A stretch of 19,345 bases of DNA, from assembly GCA_005880755.1 (NCBI GenBank), contig VBGV01000197.1, forward strand, positions 1-19,345. The letters are read 5' to 3'. The notes under the pieces are model-generated. The model searched no databases, was not told the DNA's origin, and saw only the letters and a list, made by a program, of their open reading frames with translations. How positions within the stretch are numbered: position 1 is the first letter of the stretch; each line of letters starts with the position of its first letter. Positions 7,759 through 15,314 of the stretch are shown here, one piece after another. Source of the stretch: Chloroflexota bacterium (GTDB lineage Bacteria > Chloroflexota > Dormibacteria > Dormibacterales > Dormibacteraceae). Position numbers and translations under genes: made by a program.

Positions 7759-8310
7759 TCAATACTCGGTCTTGTAGGTTGCTGACGCGCTGATCACGAT
7801 GTGGTTGGCGGTCACCTGCTGGATCAGCGGCGTGAAGGGCACAAAGTTGTAGCGAATCGTGATTTGCAGTGGAGCGTGGTCGTGGGCCGGATTGGTCGCG
7901 CTGCAGGTTCCATTTGAATTTCCCCACATCTGTCCACCCGGCGCGTTTTCGAGCGTAGGCGACAACACCTCGATGGCGGATGGCGCGTCGGGCTCGGTGA
8001 TGTAGATCCATCCCTGGTTGGCGGGCGGCGTGGCCATGGTGATGGGCCCGTTGGGGCACGGGTTCGCCAGCGAGACGTCGACCGCATGCTGCTTGACTGC
8101 AGTCTCGACGTCGTTGTTGGTCGGCAGCAGCGCGGAGGCGCGAATCGCAGACCGAGCCCCCTCGTTGACCCCCTGGTTGATGGTGGCGTAGACATAGATG
8201 ACCCTGCCGAAGTCCACCACGCCAAAAATCAGGAGCAAGAGAACCGGCGCCACGATCGCAAACTCGACGATCGCCTGGGACCTCTGATCGCTGTGTGACG
8301 CTTGTTGCAC
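7759..8310 (-). CDS. tadE: TadE-like pseudopilin (second of two)
   Basis: The 183-residue protein has the TadE arrangement: a short basic/polar N-terminus (VQQASHSDQRSQ), then AIVEFAIVAPVLLLLIFGVV as the membrane-spanning pseudopilin helix, then DFGRVIYVYATINQGVNEGARSA and an exported C-terminal domain with two cysteines. The Glu in the helix start (VEF) is typical of TadE/TadF pseudopilins, which are processed by a prepilin peptidase in characterised Tad systems. I chose the GTG at 8310, one base after the TGA of the upstream TadE gene, since a longer in-frame reading from 8394 would overlap that gene deeply and adds shadow-like sequence. It sits between the other TadE gene and the TadG-like gene in the coupled operon. 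The family is secure, the exact role (minor pilin or assembly primer) is not known here. Confidence 0.9.
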   Translation of the reverse strand: MQQASHSDQRSQAIVEFAIVAPVLLLLIFGVVDFGRVIYVYATINQGVNEGARSAIRASALLPTNNDVETAVKQHAVDVSLANPCPNGPITMATPPANQGWIYITEPDAPSAIEVLSPTLENAPGGQMWGNSNGTCSATNPAHDHAPLQITIRYNFVPFTPLIQQVTANHIVISASATYKTEY

Positions 8311-8311
8311 G

Positions 8312-8869
8312 TCAGTACCCGCCGATGACCATGTGCGTGTTGGCGACGATGTGCAGAGAGGTGCCGACCATGTCGGGTAGGAATCCGCCGGCAAATCCGT
8401 AGTTCATGACCAGGATTACGTTCACGTCCAGGCCCTTGTAGTAGTTGTCAGTCGGTGCCGTCGCCAGGTCCAGACCCGGTGTGTTCGCATAGCAGATGTA
8501 AAGCATGGTCGGGTTCTGCAGGATCGACGACGGCAGGTGATATTTGTTGAGGTTGCAGTCGACGGATTGCTTGATCCCAGGATTTGGGTTTGTATCCCCG
8601 GTTGGATTTCCGCCCGGTTCATAAGGGCAGGGATCTTGTGCCCAGCCGTCGGTGTCATAGAGGCTCGGATTCGTACCCGGCGATGCACTGCCCGACGGCG
8701 GGGGGACAAACCAGCTGGCGTGCCGCGCCGCCTCACGTGTCGCACCGGTCAGGCCGACGTCGAAATAGAACACCCGGCCCAGGTCGATCAAGCCAAACAG
8801 CAGAAGGACGAGAACGATCGCGGACGCTCCGAACTCGACCGCGGACTGCCCTCGCTGCGACCCCCACAT
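8312..8869 (-). CDS. tadE: TadE-like pseudopilin (first of two)
   Basis: The 185-residue protein begins MWGSQRGQSAVEFGASAIVL, the classic TadE start, with a hydrophobic helix (about 12-31) followed by DLGRVFYFDVGLTGATREAARHAS and an exported domain containing three cysteines and Pro/Asn/Gly-rich loops. In known Tad systems such proteins are minor, pilin-like subunits anchored in the cytoplasmic membrane. The ATG at 8869 directly abuts the TAG of the TadC gene with no gap, and GAGG lies 7 bases upstream, overlapping the end of tadC. Its C-terminus (HMVIGGY) is followed one base later by the GTG start of the second TadE gene. The two TadE proteins share only the N-terminal helix pattern, so they are diverged paralogues and not a recent duplication. 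Confidence 0.92.
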   Translation of the reverse strand: MWGSQRGQSAVEFGASAIVLVLLLFGLIDLGRVFYFDVGLTGATREAARHASWFVPPPSGSASPGTNPSLYDTDGWAQDPCPYEPGGNPTGDTNPNPGIKQSVDCNLNKYHLPSSILQNPTMLYICYANTPGLDLATAPTDNYYKGLDVNVILVMNYGFAGGFLPDMVGTSLHIVANTHMVIGGY

Positions 8870-9805
8870 CTAACCGCCTCGCAACAGGCGCATGGCGAGA
8901 ATGGCGGCCGGCCCGAGCAGGATGACCCACAAGGTTGGAAAGATGCATCCGAGCATCGGGATCAGCATCTTCAGCGTCGCCCGCGCGCCACGTTCTTGCG
9001 CCGTCACCAGGCGCTTCATTCGCATCTCATCCGATTGAATGCGCAGGATGCGGCTCACGCCCGATCCCAGCTGTTCTGACTGGATGATGGCCTGGACGAA
9101 ATGGTTCAGCTCTTCGACCCCCGTGCGCTGGCCCATCTCATTCAGGGCGTCGAGTCGCGGCCTGCCCAGCCGGACCTCTTGCATCACCCGGCCGAATTCA
9201 TCCGCCAGGGCGTGGTCGTACTTTTCGACGACCTTCTCGACAGCGGCCTCGAAGGTGAGGCCCGCCTCGACGCACACCACAAGCACGTCGATCACGTCAG
9301 GCAGGTCTGCCTGGATGTCTGAGCGGCGCTTCCTCACTTGGCCGCGCAGCCAAAAGATCGGGCCATATAGGCCGACGACCGCCCCGATCGCGGCGAAGAT
9401 CGCTAGGTCAAGCGGGTTGCGAAGGAGCGTCCCGACACCGATCCCGAGAAGGCACAGGACGGCCGTCAACAAATAACGCATTGCTATGAAGTCACCTGCT
9501 GACATGCCGCCGGGCCTGCCTGCGATCTGGAGCTTCAGGCTGATCGAATGACGTGCTTTCACAGGCGTCATTTGCTCGACCATCTGGCCGAGCCGCTTGA
9601 CAGCCGGCCGGAGGACACGGTCCCTGAACGGTTGCCTCAGCTCGATCTCCGCCAACGACAACTGAAGCCCTTTCTCGTAGACGCGAATTCGGCCCTCGAC
9701 GACGTCGGCGTTGGTCGGCTGCTGCGGCATCACGCTCCACACGGTGGCGAACACGCCCACCGCGGCCAGCACTCCGAGAAGGGTCGCGACGTAAATGGCC
9801 GCCAT
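8870..9805 (-). CDS. tadC: TadC, inner-membrane platform protein of Tad pilus
   Basis: The 311-residue protein carries a T2SSF (GspF-like) domain. It has an N-terminal membrane segment (AAIYVATLLGVLAAVGVFAT), a cytoplasmic linker, central hydrophobic segments (around 110-155), the cytoplasmic GspF core (DIQADLPDVIDVLVVCVEAG, then FEAAVEKVVEKYDHALADEF), and a C-terminal membrane pair (TLKMLIPMLGCIFPTLWVIL). TadB and TadC together form the membrane platform acted on by CpaF. The ATG at 9805 lies 2 bases after the tadB stop with AAGGTG suitably placed upstream. The same frame stays open to 10651, but that extension runs antiparallel-free through tadB on the same strand and has shadow composition, so I reject it. 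It directly precedes the first TadE gene. Identity as TadC instead of TadB follows from order and from the PDVIDVLVVCVEAGL motif. Confidence 0.93.
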   Translation of the reverse strand: MAAIYVATLLGVLAAVGVFATVWSVMPQQPTNADVVEGRIRVYEKGLQLSLAEIELRQPFRDRVLRPAVKRLGQMVEQMTPVKARHSISLKLQIAGRPGGMSAGDFIAMRYLLTAVLCLLGIGVGTLLRNPLDLAIFAAIGAVVGLYGPIFWLRGQVRKRRSDIQADLPDVIDVLVVCVEAGLTFEAAVEKVVEKYDHALADEFGRVMQEVRLGRPRLDALNEMGQRTGVEELNHFVQAIIQSEQLGSGVSRILRIQSDEMRMKRLVTAQERGARATLKMLIPMLGCIFPTLWVILLGPAAILAMRLLRGG

Positions 9806-9807
9806 CC

Positions 9808-10758
9808 CTACACCTTGAAGTTGGTGATCCGGCGGACGAAAACGTTGCCGATGAAGATGGACACCCCGGCGAGAACCAGAAGAACACGACCAGCCGGCTC
9901 GGTGAACATCACTCGGAAGTAGCTCGGCGTGATGATGTTGAGCACGGCGGCGACGATGAAAGGCAGCAGCGTGATGATCCATCCGGAAGCCCGCATTTGC
10001 GCTGTCATGGCGCCGATCTGGGACTTGATTTGAATCCGCTGCCGGATCGTGTGCGAAATGCCGTCGAGGATGCGGGCGAGGTTGCCGCCGACGGACGACT
10101 GGATTCCGATCGCGGTGACGATCAGGTCGAGGTCTTCGCTGCCGACGCGACGCACCATGTTGGCGAGGGCAGCGGGAGTGGCGCTCCCAAGCTTCATCTC
10201 GCGGATCACGCGCGACAGCTCGTCTGAGATCGGCGATGAGGCATTGTTGGCAACGGCCTCGATTGCCTGTGGGAGCGACAACCCGGCCTTCATTGCGTTG
10301 GAGAGCAGGCTCACCGTGTCCGGAAGGCGGGCGTTGAACGCCTTGAGCCTCCGCGTCTGACGCCATTTGACATAGCGCATCGGGATGAGATAGGCGATCA
10401 CCGCGGCGAGCACGAACTGCGGCGCCAGCCCGAAGCGCCAAAGCGCCAGGAGGGCACCCGCCGCCAGGAACCCGACCTGGATCATCACGAACTCCGACGT
10501 GCGGAGCTTGAGGTCGGCGCGAGCGAGGTGCTCGGCTATCGTGAGACCCCCGTTCAGCCGGCGCTTCCGGTTCGAACGCTCCGCGAGCGCCTGAAACGGA
10601 AGGTTGATCCGATCGCGCAGCGAAGCCCCCGGCGGAGAGGGCGCTTCCCAACGAGGCCTGTCCTGCAATCCCGACTGCGCAGCGGGAATCGCGACGGCGA
10701 TCACGGCAAGCAACACGCCTGCCGCGGCGATCAGCGAAAGAATGACGGTTCCAGTCAT
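9808..10758 (-). CDS. tadB: TadB, inner-membrane platform protein of Tad pilus
   Basis: The 316-residue protein has an N-terminal membrane segment (MTGTVILSLIAAAGVLLAVI), a cytoplasmic linker, two membrane segments (about 92-127), a T2SSF domain beginning FNARLPDTVSLLSNAMKAGL near residue 141, and two C-terminal membrane helices (GWIITLLPFIVAAVLNII and the segment near VLLVLAGVSIFIGNVF). TadB partners TadC in the inner-membrane platform. The ATG at 10758 lies one base after the cpaF stop (TGAGATG) with GAGG 5 bases ahead, so translation is probably coupled. The open frame reaches 11013 upstream, but that part overlaps cpaF and looks like a shadow. It is intact and of usual family length. Confidence 0.93.
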   Translation of the reverse strand: MTGTVILSLIAAAGVLLAVIAVAIPAAQSGLQDRPRWEAPSPPGASLRDRINLPFQALAERSNRKRRLNGGLTIAEHLARADLKLRTSEFVMIQVGFLAAGALLALWRFGLAPQFVLAAVIAYLIPMRYVKWRQTRRLKAFNARLPDTVSLLSNAMKAGLSLPQAIEAVANNASSPISDELSRVIREMKLGSATPAALANMVRRVGSEDLDLIVTAIGIQSSVGGNLARILDGISHTIRQRIQIKSQIGAMTAQMRASGWIITLLPFIVAAVLNIITPSYFRVMFTEPAGRVLLVLAGVSIFIGNVFVRRITNFKV

Positions 10759-10759
10759 C

Positions 10760-12202
10760 TCAACCTCGAGCCACGCCACTGAAGGCGGGCGCCTCGAACA
10801 CGCCCTCGGACAGCGTTTCGCCCCGTTCGGCGAAGCGGTCGAGATGAATGGACCGATTCCCGGTCGCGGTGTGTAGGCCGACCGCGTTGCCCTCGTTGTC
10901 GACGCTGGTCTGCTTGAAATGGAACAGCTCCTGCACCTGCGTCTCGCCGTTCTCGAGCCCGGTGACCTCGACGATGCTGACGATCTTTCGCGCGCCTCCG
11001 CGCACGCGCTCAACCTGGAGCACGATGTCGATGGCGGATGCGATCTGCTTCTGAATCGCGCGGCCCGGCAGGTCGGCGCCCGCCATCAGGACCATCGTCT
11101 CCAGGCGGCTGAACGCATCGTAGGCGCTGTTCGCGTGGACGGTGCTCATCGAGCCCTCGTGGCCGGTGTTCATCGCCTGCAGCATGTCAAGCGCTTCCCC
11201 ACCACGGCACTCACCGACGATGAGCCGGTCGGGTCGCATGCGAAGCGCGTTGCGCACCAGGTCGCGAATCTCGATCGCGCCCTTGCCCTCGACGTTCGGC
11301 GGCCTCGACTCCAGGCGGATGACGTGCTCCTGAAGCAGCTGCAGCTCCGCCGAGTCCTCGACCGTGACGATGCGCTCCTCCGCAGGTATGTAGCCGGAGA
11401 GGATGTTGAGCAGAGTTGTCTTGCCGGACGATGTTCCACCCGAGACGAGAATGCTCAGCCGGCTGCGGACGGCGGCACGGAGGAACTCGATCATCTCGGA
11501 GGTCGCGCTGCCAATGGCGAGCAGGTCGTCAGGCCGAAGCTTGTCTCGCGAGAATTTGCGGATCGTCATGCAGGGGCCGTCGATCGCGAGCGGCGGCAGC
11601 ACGACGTTGACGCGCGATCCGTCGCGCAGACGCGCATCACACATCGGCGAGCTTTCGTCGACCCGCCGGCCCACCGTGCTGACGATCCGGTCGATGACCT
11701 GCCGCAGCTGACCGGCGTTTTCGAAGACTACCGGGCTCAGGTGGACCCGCCCGCGGCGCTCGACGAAGATCCGGTGCGGGTTATTGATCATGATCTCGGT
11801 GATCGTCGGATCCTCGAGGAGAGCCTGCAGCGGCCCAAGGCCCAGAACCTCGTCCAGAAGCGCATCGACGAGATGGCCGTAGTCGAGCCGGTTGAGCGTG
11901 ATGCCCGCTGTCTTGACGTGCTCCTCGGCCAGATTCGCGATTCGAGATCGAACTCCTTCGCGGTCGGTGATGTCGATCTCGTCTGCGTGCCTCTCTACGA
12001 GCAGGGCATGGATAGCGGCTTTGGCCGTGGCGACCGTGCTTGTCAGACCTGCTGATTTAGGGGCCATGTCCTCAGCTACCGGCGGCGCCACGGCTTTCGG
12101 TTCGTCTCGCGCACCTGCGATGACGGTCAGCGGCGAATCGATCGACGTATGCTCGCCGGCTTCAGGGCGCCGCCGCGCTTCGAGCCTGTCCTTAAGCGCC
12201 AT
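10760..12202 (-). CDS. cpaF: CpaF/TadA pilus assembly ATPase, full-length form
   Basis: This is a 480-residue CpaF/TadA ATPase, the cytoplasmic motor for Tad pilus biogenesis. A variable N-terminal segment (1-60) is followed by a helical domain (61-120), the LGLGPLQALLEDPTITEIMI region, and the ATPase core. Motifs seen are Walker A GGTSSGKT (255-262), ERIVTVEDSAELQL (276-289), Walker B region RLIVGECRG with Glu331, and the His box GHEGSMSTVHAN with His348 and His356. The GGTSSGKT variant, with Ser in place of the more usual Gly, is common in this family. I chose ATG 12202, 18 bases after the HEAT gene stop and with GAGG 9 bases upstream; a TTG at 12217 in the same frame is possible but lacks a ribosome binding site. 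The stop overlaps the spacing to tadB by one base. Confidence 0.95.
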   Translation of the reverse strand: MALKDRLEARRRPEAGEHTSIDSPLTVIAGARDEPKAVAPPVAEDMAPKSAGLTSTVATAKAAIHALLVERHADEIDITDREGVRSRIANLAEEHVKTAGITLNRLDYGHLVDALLDEVLGLGPLQALLEDPTITEIMINNPHRIFVERRGRVHLSPVVFENAGQLRQVIDRIVSTVGRRVDESSPMCDARLRDGSRVNVVLPPLAIDGPCMTIRKFSRDKLRPDDLLAIGSATSEMIEFLRAAVRSRLSILVSGGTSSGKTTLLNILSGYIPAEERIVTVEDSAELQLLQEHVIRLESRPPNVEGKGAIEIRDLVRNALRMRPDRLIVGECRGGEALDMLQAMNTGHEGSMSTVHANSAYDAFSRLETMVLMAGADLPGRAIQKQIASAIDIVLQVERVRGGARKIVSIVEVTGLENGETQVQELFHFKQTSVDNEGNAVGLHTATGNRSIHLDRFAERGETLSEGVFEAPAFSGVARG

Positions 12203-12220
12203 GGGCCGAAGCCTCAATCG

Positions 12221-13093
12221 TCATCTTGGTTTCAAGCGGTAGAGCGCCTGCGTGGCTGCCTTGCGGACACGAGCATTGCGATCGATCTGGAGGTACTTCA
12301 AGTCGTCTTTCGCGTCTTGCGCGTGAAGCGCGCCCAGCGCCTTGGCCGCCGACATCCTGATCTTCCAGTCGCGGTCGACGAGGGCCCCCTTGATGATGGG
12401 AACCGCCGTCCCTGAGCCGATCCAGCCCAGCGCACGGCAGGCAATCACTCGCTCGCGGCGGCTGCCGTGCTCGAGCAGACCGATCAAGGGGGCGACCGCC
12501 GTCTGCCGCCGCCGCAGGCCGGCCGCGATCGCCAGCGCGGGGCGGACGGCGGGCCGCTGAGGCTCGGTCAGCGCAACTTCGACAAAGAGATCGGGCGCGG
12601 CGCGCGCCAGCTCCGCGACAAGCCTACGGCTCAGTCCCCTTCGCTGGATCGCGAGCACTAGAGCCGTCGCGCTGCGTGCCCCGGCGATCTTTCCCAGTGC
12701 CCGTGCGGCCGCGTCCAAAACGGCGCGGTCGCGTGACTCGAGAAGAGCGGCCACCCATGGCACCGCCTCTGTCAGCTGGAGGGCACCGACCACCCGGGCG
12801 CTTCGTGCGCGCTGCTGGGGACTCTTCGCGGCCAGCCGTTCGACGACACGGTCGGCCGTCCCCGACCTCTTGAATGCAAAGACCAGGCGCTGCACCGGCA
12901 TGCTTTCCATCGGGAGGCGGTTGGTGATCTCCTCGATGGCCTCCCCTACATCCACGCCGGGCTGTTCAAGGTCGATCGACACCGTTGCCCTCTTGCCGGC
13001 CGCCACAGCTTGGAGCTGGCGGCGAAGCGCACCACGCCTGATCCCCGCGGTGGCCTGATGGATCACCCCCACCGAAGACCTCGACTGCGTCAT
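12221..13093 (-). CDS. HEAT-repeat protein embedded in the Tad operon
   Basis: The 290-residue protein has no signal peptide or membrane helix and consists mostly of paired amphipathic helices of HEAT/PBS-lyase-HEAT type. Units are visible around AVPWVAALLESRDRAVLDAAARALGKI, AVAPLIGLLEHGSRRERVIACRALGWIGSG and the C-terminal AVPIIKGALVDRDWKIRMSAAKALGAL, followed by a last half unit (NARVRKAATQALYRLK); the longer motifs are given here only in pieces. Such repeats form curved scaffolds for protein binding. Its ATG overlaps the cpaE-like stop (ATGA), and cpaF follows after 18 bases, so it is expressed in fixed ratio with the two cytoplasmic pilus ATPases. HEAT proteins are not among the standard Tad components. 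A role as adaptor between CpaE and CpaF is a plausible inference from position only. Confidence 0.82.
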   Translation of the reverse strand: MTQSRSSVGVIHQATAGIRRGALRRQLQAVAAGKRATVSIDLEQPGVDVGEAIEEITNRLPMESMPVQRLVFAFKRSGTADRVVERLAAKSPQQRARSARVVGALQLTEAVPWVAALLESRDRAVLDAAARALGKIAGARSATALVLAIQRRGLSRRLVAELARAAPDLFVEVALTEPQRPAVRPALAIAAGLRRRQTAVAPLIGLLEHGSRRERVIACRALGWIGSGTAVPIIKGALVDRDWKIRMSAAKALGALHAQDAKDDLKYLQIDRNARVRKAATQALYRLKPR

Positions 13094-14475
13094 TCGGCTG
13101 CCCCAACGCCCGCAGGCACGCTTCCGCCCTCGACAGGCGCTGCCACCGGGTTGGGGCTGCGGTGCTTGCCGTGTTTCGAATCGAGCAATGCGGCGAGCAC
13201 CTCACAGCCCTTGGCCATCTCGCTGTGGGGATTGGTTAGGCTCAAGATCACGCCGTCCACAGCTGCCTGCTCGGGCTTCGAACCGTCGTACTGGATCTGG
13301 ACGTCGATCTCGCGCTTCAGGCTTCGCTCAACGGCTGATTTGGTGACCGCCGGCTTGAACGAGCGGCTGTTGAGGACGACCGACAGGCGATCGGTAGGCG
13401 TGCCCAGCTGCCCGAGGATGTCGATCGCGTCGGCCGCGCTTTTGACAGCGGAGAGCTCGGGGGCGGCGACGACGACGACATGCTGTGTCAGGTCGAAGAG
13501 CGCCAGGGTGGAGTCGGTGATCGTGACGCCCAGGTCCACCACGACGTAGGTGAAGCTCTTGCGCAGAACACTGATGGCCCTGGTGATCAGCTCAGGGGTG
13601 ATCTCGTCCGCCTCTTCTGGGCGCAATGCGCCGGGCAAGATCATCGGCCCTCCGGGGTGGTACAGAACGGCGCTCAGCAGAACCTCTTCAAACGATCCCT
13701 GTGGGACCGACGCCATGCGGGCGAGGCAACTCGTGGGCACCAGTCCGGCGAGCAGAGCGGAATGCGAGTACGGAAAATCGAGGTCGAGCAGCAGGACCTG
13801 GCCCGGGTACCGGCGCGCAAGCGCGCCGACCAGGTTGAGCGATATGCACGTCCCGCCAGAACCTCCTTTGGGCGAGTAGACACCGACCACGGTTGCTTCG
13901 TTGAGCAGGAGTCCCCAGGTGGCCTGAACGCTCGTATCGGCAAACGCCCTGAAGCGCTGATCGGCGACCAACCGAAGCTCTTCCAGGGCCGGGTGCTCCC
14001 GACCGGCCATCACGGTGTGCAGCGCCTGCCTGTCGAGCGCCAAGAGATAGCCATCGGTCTGGGCGTACACCGAAGCCTGCTGAGGCCTGTTCAGCAGGGC
14101 GGCGCCCTCGCCGAAGAAGTCGCCTTCCGAGAGGAGCGCCACCGTCACGATGCTGGGCGGCTTCTCGATCACCATCCGGCAGCGGCCCCGTTCGACGATG
14201 AAGATCGTGTCTCCAGGCTCGCCCTGGAACACGATCATCTCGCCGGGGGAGACCTTGATCCTGCGGAGCCGCCGGGCCAGTGCCCTCAGGGTCGCCTCCG
14301 GGAGACTGAAGAAGACCGCTGCGCTCTCCAGGGTGGAGAGTCTGGAGACCATATCGTGAAAGGACGGCCATGGGCGGTCAGGCCGCCGAGACGGGGTGTC
14401 GCGAGGCTCCCCGGCGGCGAGCACAGGCCGGCCGGGCCCGGGCGCATCCCATCCAATACGCGTGCGCGGCCTCAT
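13090..14475 (-). CDS. CpaE/TadZ-like localisation ATPase with N-terminal cyclic-nucleotide-binding-like domain
   Basis: The 461-residue protein joins two domains. Residues about 45-165 form a cNMP-binding-like beta-roll (SPGEMIVFQGEPGDTIFIVE, then the phosphate-binding-cassette region GDFFGEGAALLNRPQQASVY). Residues about 192-435 form a MinD/ParA-like CpaE/TadZ ATPase (VVGVYSPKGGSGGTCISLNL, then VLLLDLDF, then YVVVDLGVTITDS). In Tad systems CpaE/TadZ positions the pilus machine. Two oddities are visible. The cassette Arg that contacts the cyclic phosphate in cAMP-binding proteins is Gln132, so binding of cAMP is doubtful. The P-loop is KGGSGGT, without the usual second Lys, though degenerate P-loops are known in CpaE/TadZ. 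ATG 14475 is used; an internal ATG at 14352 would drop the Pro/Arg-rich first 41 residues and is also possible. It overlaps the HEAT gene by ATGA and follows cpaB by 33 bases. Confidence 0.9.
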   Translation of the reverse strand: MRPRTRIGWDAPGPGRPVLAAGEPRDTPSRRPDRPWPSFHDMVSRLSTLESAAVFFSLPEATLRALARRLRRIKVSPGEMIVFQGEPGDTIFIVERGRCRMVIEKPPSIVTVALLSEGDFFGEGAALLNRPQQASVYAQTDGYLLALDRQALHTVMAGREHPALEELRLVADQRFRAFADTSVQATWGLLLNEATVVGVYSPKGGSGGTCISLNLVGALARRYPGQVLLLDLDFPYSHSALLAGLVPTSCLARMASVPQGSFEEVLLSAVLYHPGGPMILPGALRPEEADEITPELITRAISVLRKSFTYVVVDLGVTITDSTLALFDLTQHVVVVAAPELSAVKSAADAIDILGQLGTPTDRLSVVLNSRSFKPAVTKSAVERSLKREIDVQIQYDGSKPEQAAVDGVILSLTNPHSEMAKGCEVLAALLDSKHGKHRSPNPVAAPVEGGSVPAGVGAAE

Positions 14476-14508
14476 CCGCCCGAATGTCTCCGTTGCTCAG
14501 ACATCGAC

Positions 14509-15312
14509 CTAGAACCCCCAGCGCCCCTGGACCTGCGCCGGGCCGATAAGTCCGGGCGCGGTCGTCGACGGGCATGCGGAGTCTGGCGGCGCCTGCGCCT
14601 TTGTGTAGTCGTAATGGGACAGGAGCGCGTACTTGAGAGTGGCGTTGCTCAACAGCCAGTCCATGTACTGCGCGTCGCAAAGGCTCATCAGCACGGTGAC
14701 GCTGCTGGACAGCCCCTGAGCCTGGCCCTGTCTCGGTACGACCGATTGCGGGCCCACTCGAAGGATGTAGACGCTTGTGAAGACCGTACGCGTCACCTGG
14801 CGGGGGTTGACGGTCGAGAAGAGCTGCGTGTTCACCGTCGCGATCACGTCGATGTAGTCGCCCTGGGCAATGAAGCCGGCCACGCCCTGCTGCTCGCTGG
14901 TGGGGAGCGTCAAGGCAACATAGCCCTGCGGGATCGGAAGAAACGAGGACGGCGTGATCTGGTCCGGGTTGGAGGCGACAACGTTCGCGGTGATCGGCTG
15001 TCCTTTGTAGATCGCAACCAGGGCCGAGGTACCGGTGAGGTCGCCCGCGCGGAGAAAAGACTGCGGCGGAACGGCTGTGGAGGGGATGGCGGCCGTCGTG
15101 AGCAGGTCCGGCGTGATCGGCTCGCGCGCGTCTATATCTTGTGCGGCGACCACCACCCTGACCTGGCTGCCTGTCTGAGAACGGTTGGCGAAGAGGATGC
15201 CAAACGCGAACATGACCAGGAACGCGAGCAGCGCAAGCCCGACGCCCAGGATGAAAAGCGGAGTCCGCACGTTTGTGGTCCGAGCCGGTCGCGTTTGGCT
15301 GATCGCTGCCAT
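14509..15312 (-). CDS. cpaB: CpaB-like Tad pilus assembly protein (SAF domain)
   Basis: The 267-residue protein has a membrane anchor (about 18-42, TPLFILGVGLALLAFLVMFA) and an SAF domain (about 52-115, VRVVVAAQDIDAREPITPDL with KGQPITANVV). The RcpC/CpaB-type C-terminal domain follows (ALTLPTSEQQGVAGFIAQGD, then YIDVIATVN). CpaB/RcpC lies on the outer face of the membrane and assists pilus assembly, in diderms by interacting with the secretin. No secretin gene is in the window. ATG 15312 is chosen because it places the membrane anchor normally and has AGGT and GGAG upstream; the frame stays open to 15513 but that region is the RDD gene on the same strand. It begins 2 bases after the RDD stop, so coupling is likely. 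It ends in GRWGF, 33 bases before the CpaE-like start. Confidence 0.92.
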   Translation of the reverse strand: MAAISQTRPARTTNVRTPLFILGVGLALLAFLVMFAFGILFANRSQTGSQVRVVVAAQDIDAREPITPDLLTTAAIPSTAVPPQSFLRAGDLTGTSALVAIYKGQPITANVVASNPDQITPSSFLPIPQGYVALTLPTSEQQGVAGFIAQGDYIDVIATVNTQLFSTVNPRQVTRTVFTSVYILRVGPQSVVPRQGQAQGLSSSVTVLMSLCDAQYMDWLLSNATLKYALLSHYDYTKAQAPPDSACPSTTAPGLIGPAQVQGRWGF

Positions 15313-15314
15313 AC

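Noticed and set aside
9806..10651. Upstream extension of the tadC frame
   Set aside because: It lies within tadB on the same strand, has no domain content, and ATG 9805 has a proper ribosome binding site and places the first membrane helix correctly.
10759..11013. Upstream extension of the tadB frame
   Set aside because: It lies within cpaF and reads as Arg/Ser-rich shadow sequence; ATG 10758 fits the operon spacing and TadB N-terminus.
10919..12055. + strand open frame of 378 codons opposite cpaF
   Set aside because: It is antisense to an intact cpaF with all ATPase motifs; composition is shadow-like and no ribosome binding site or domain is visible.
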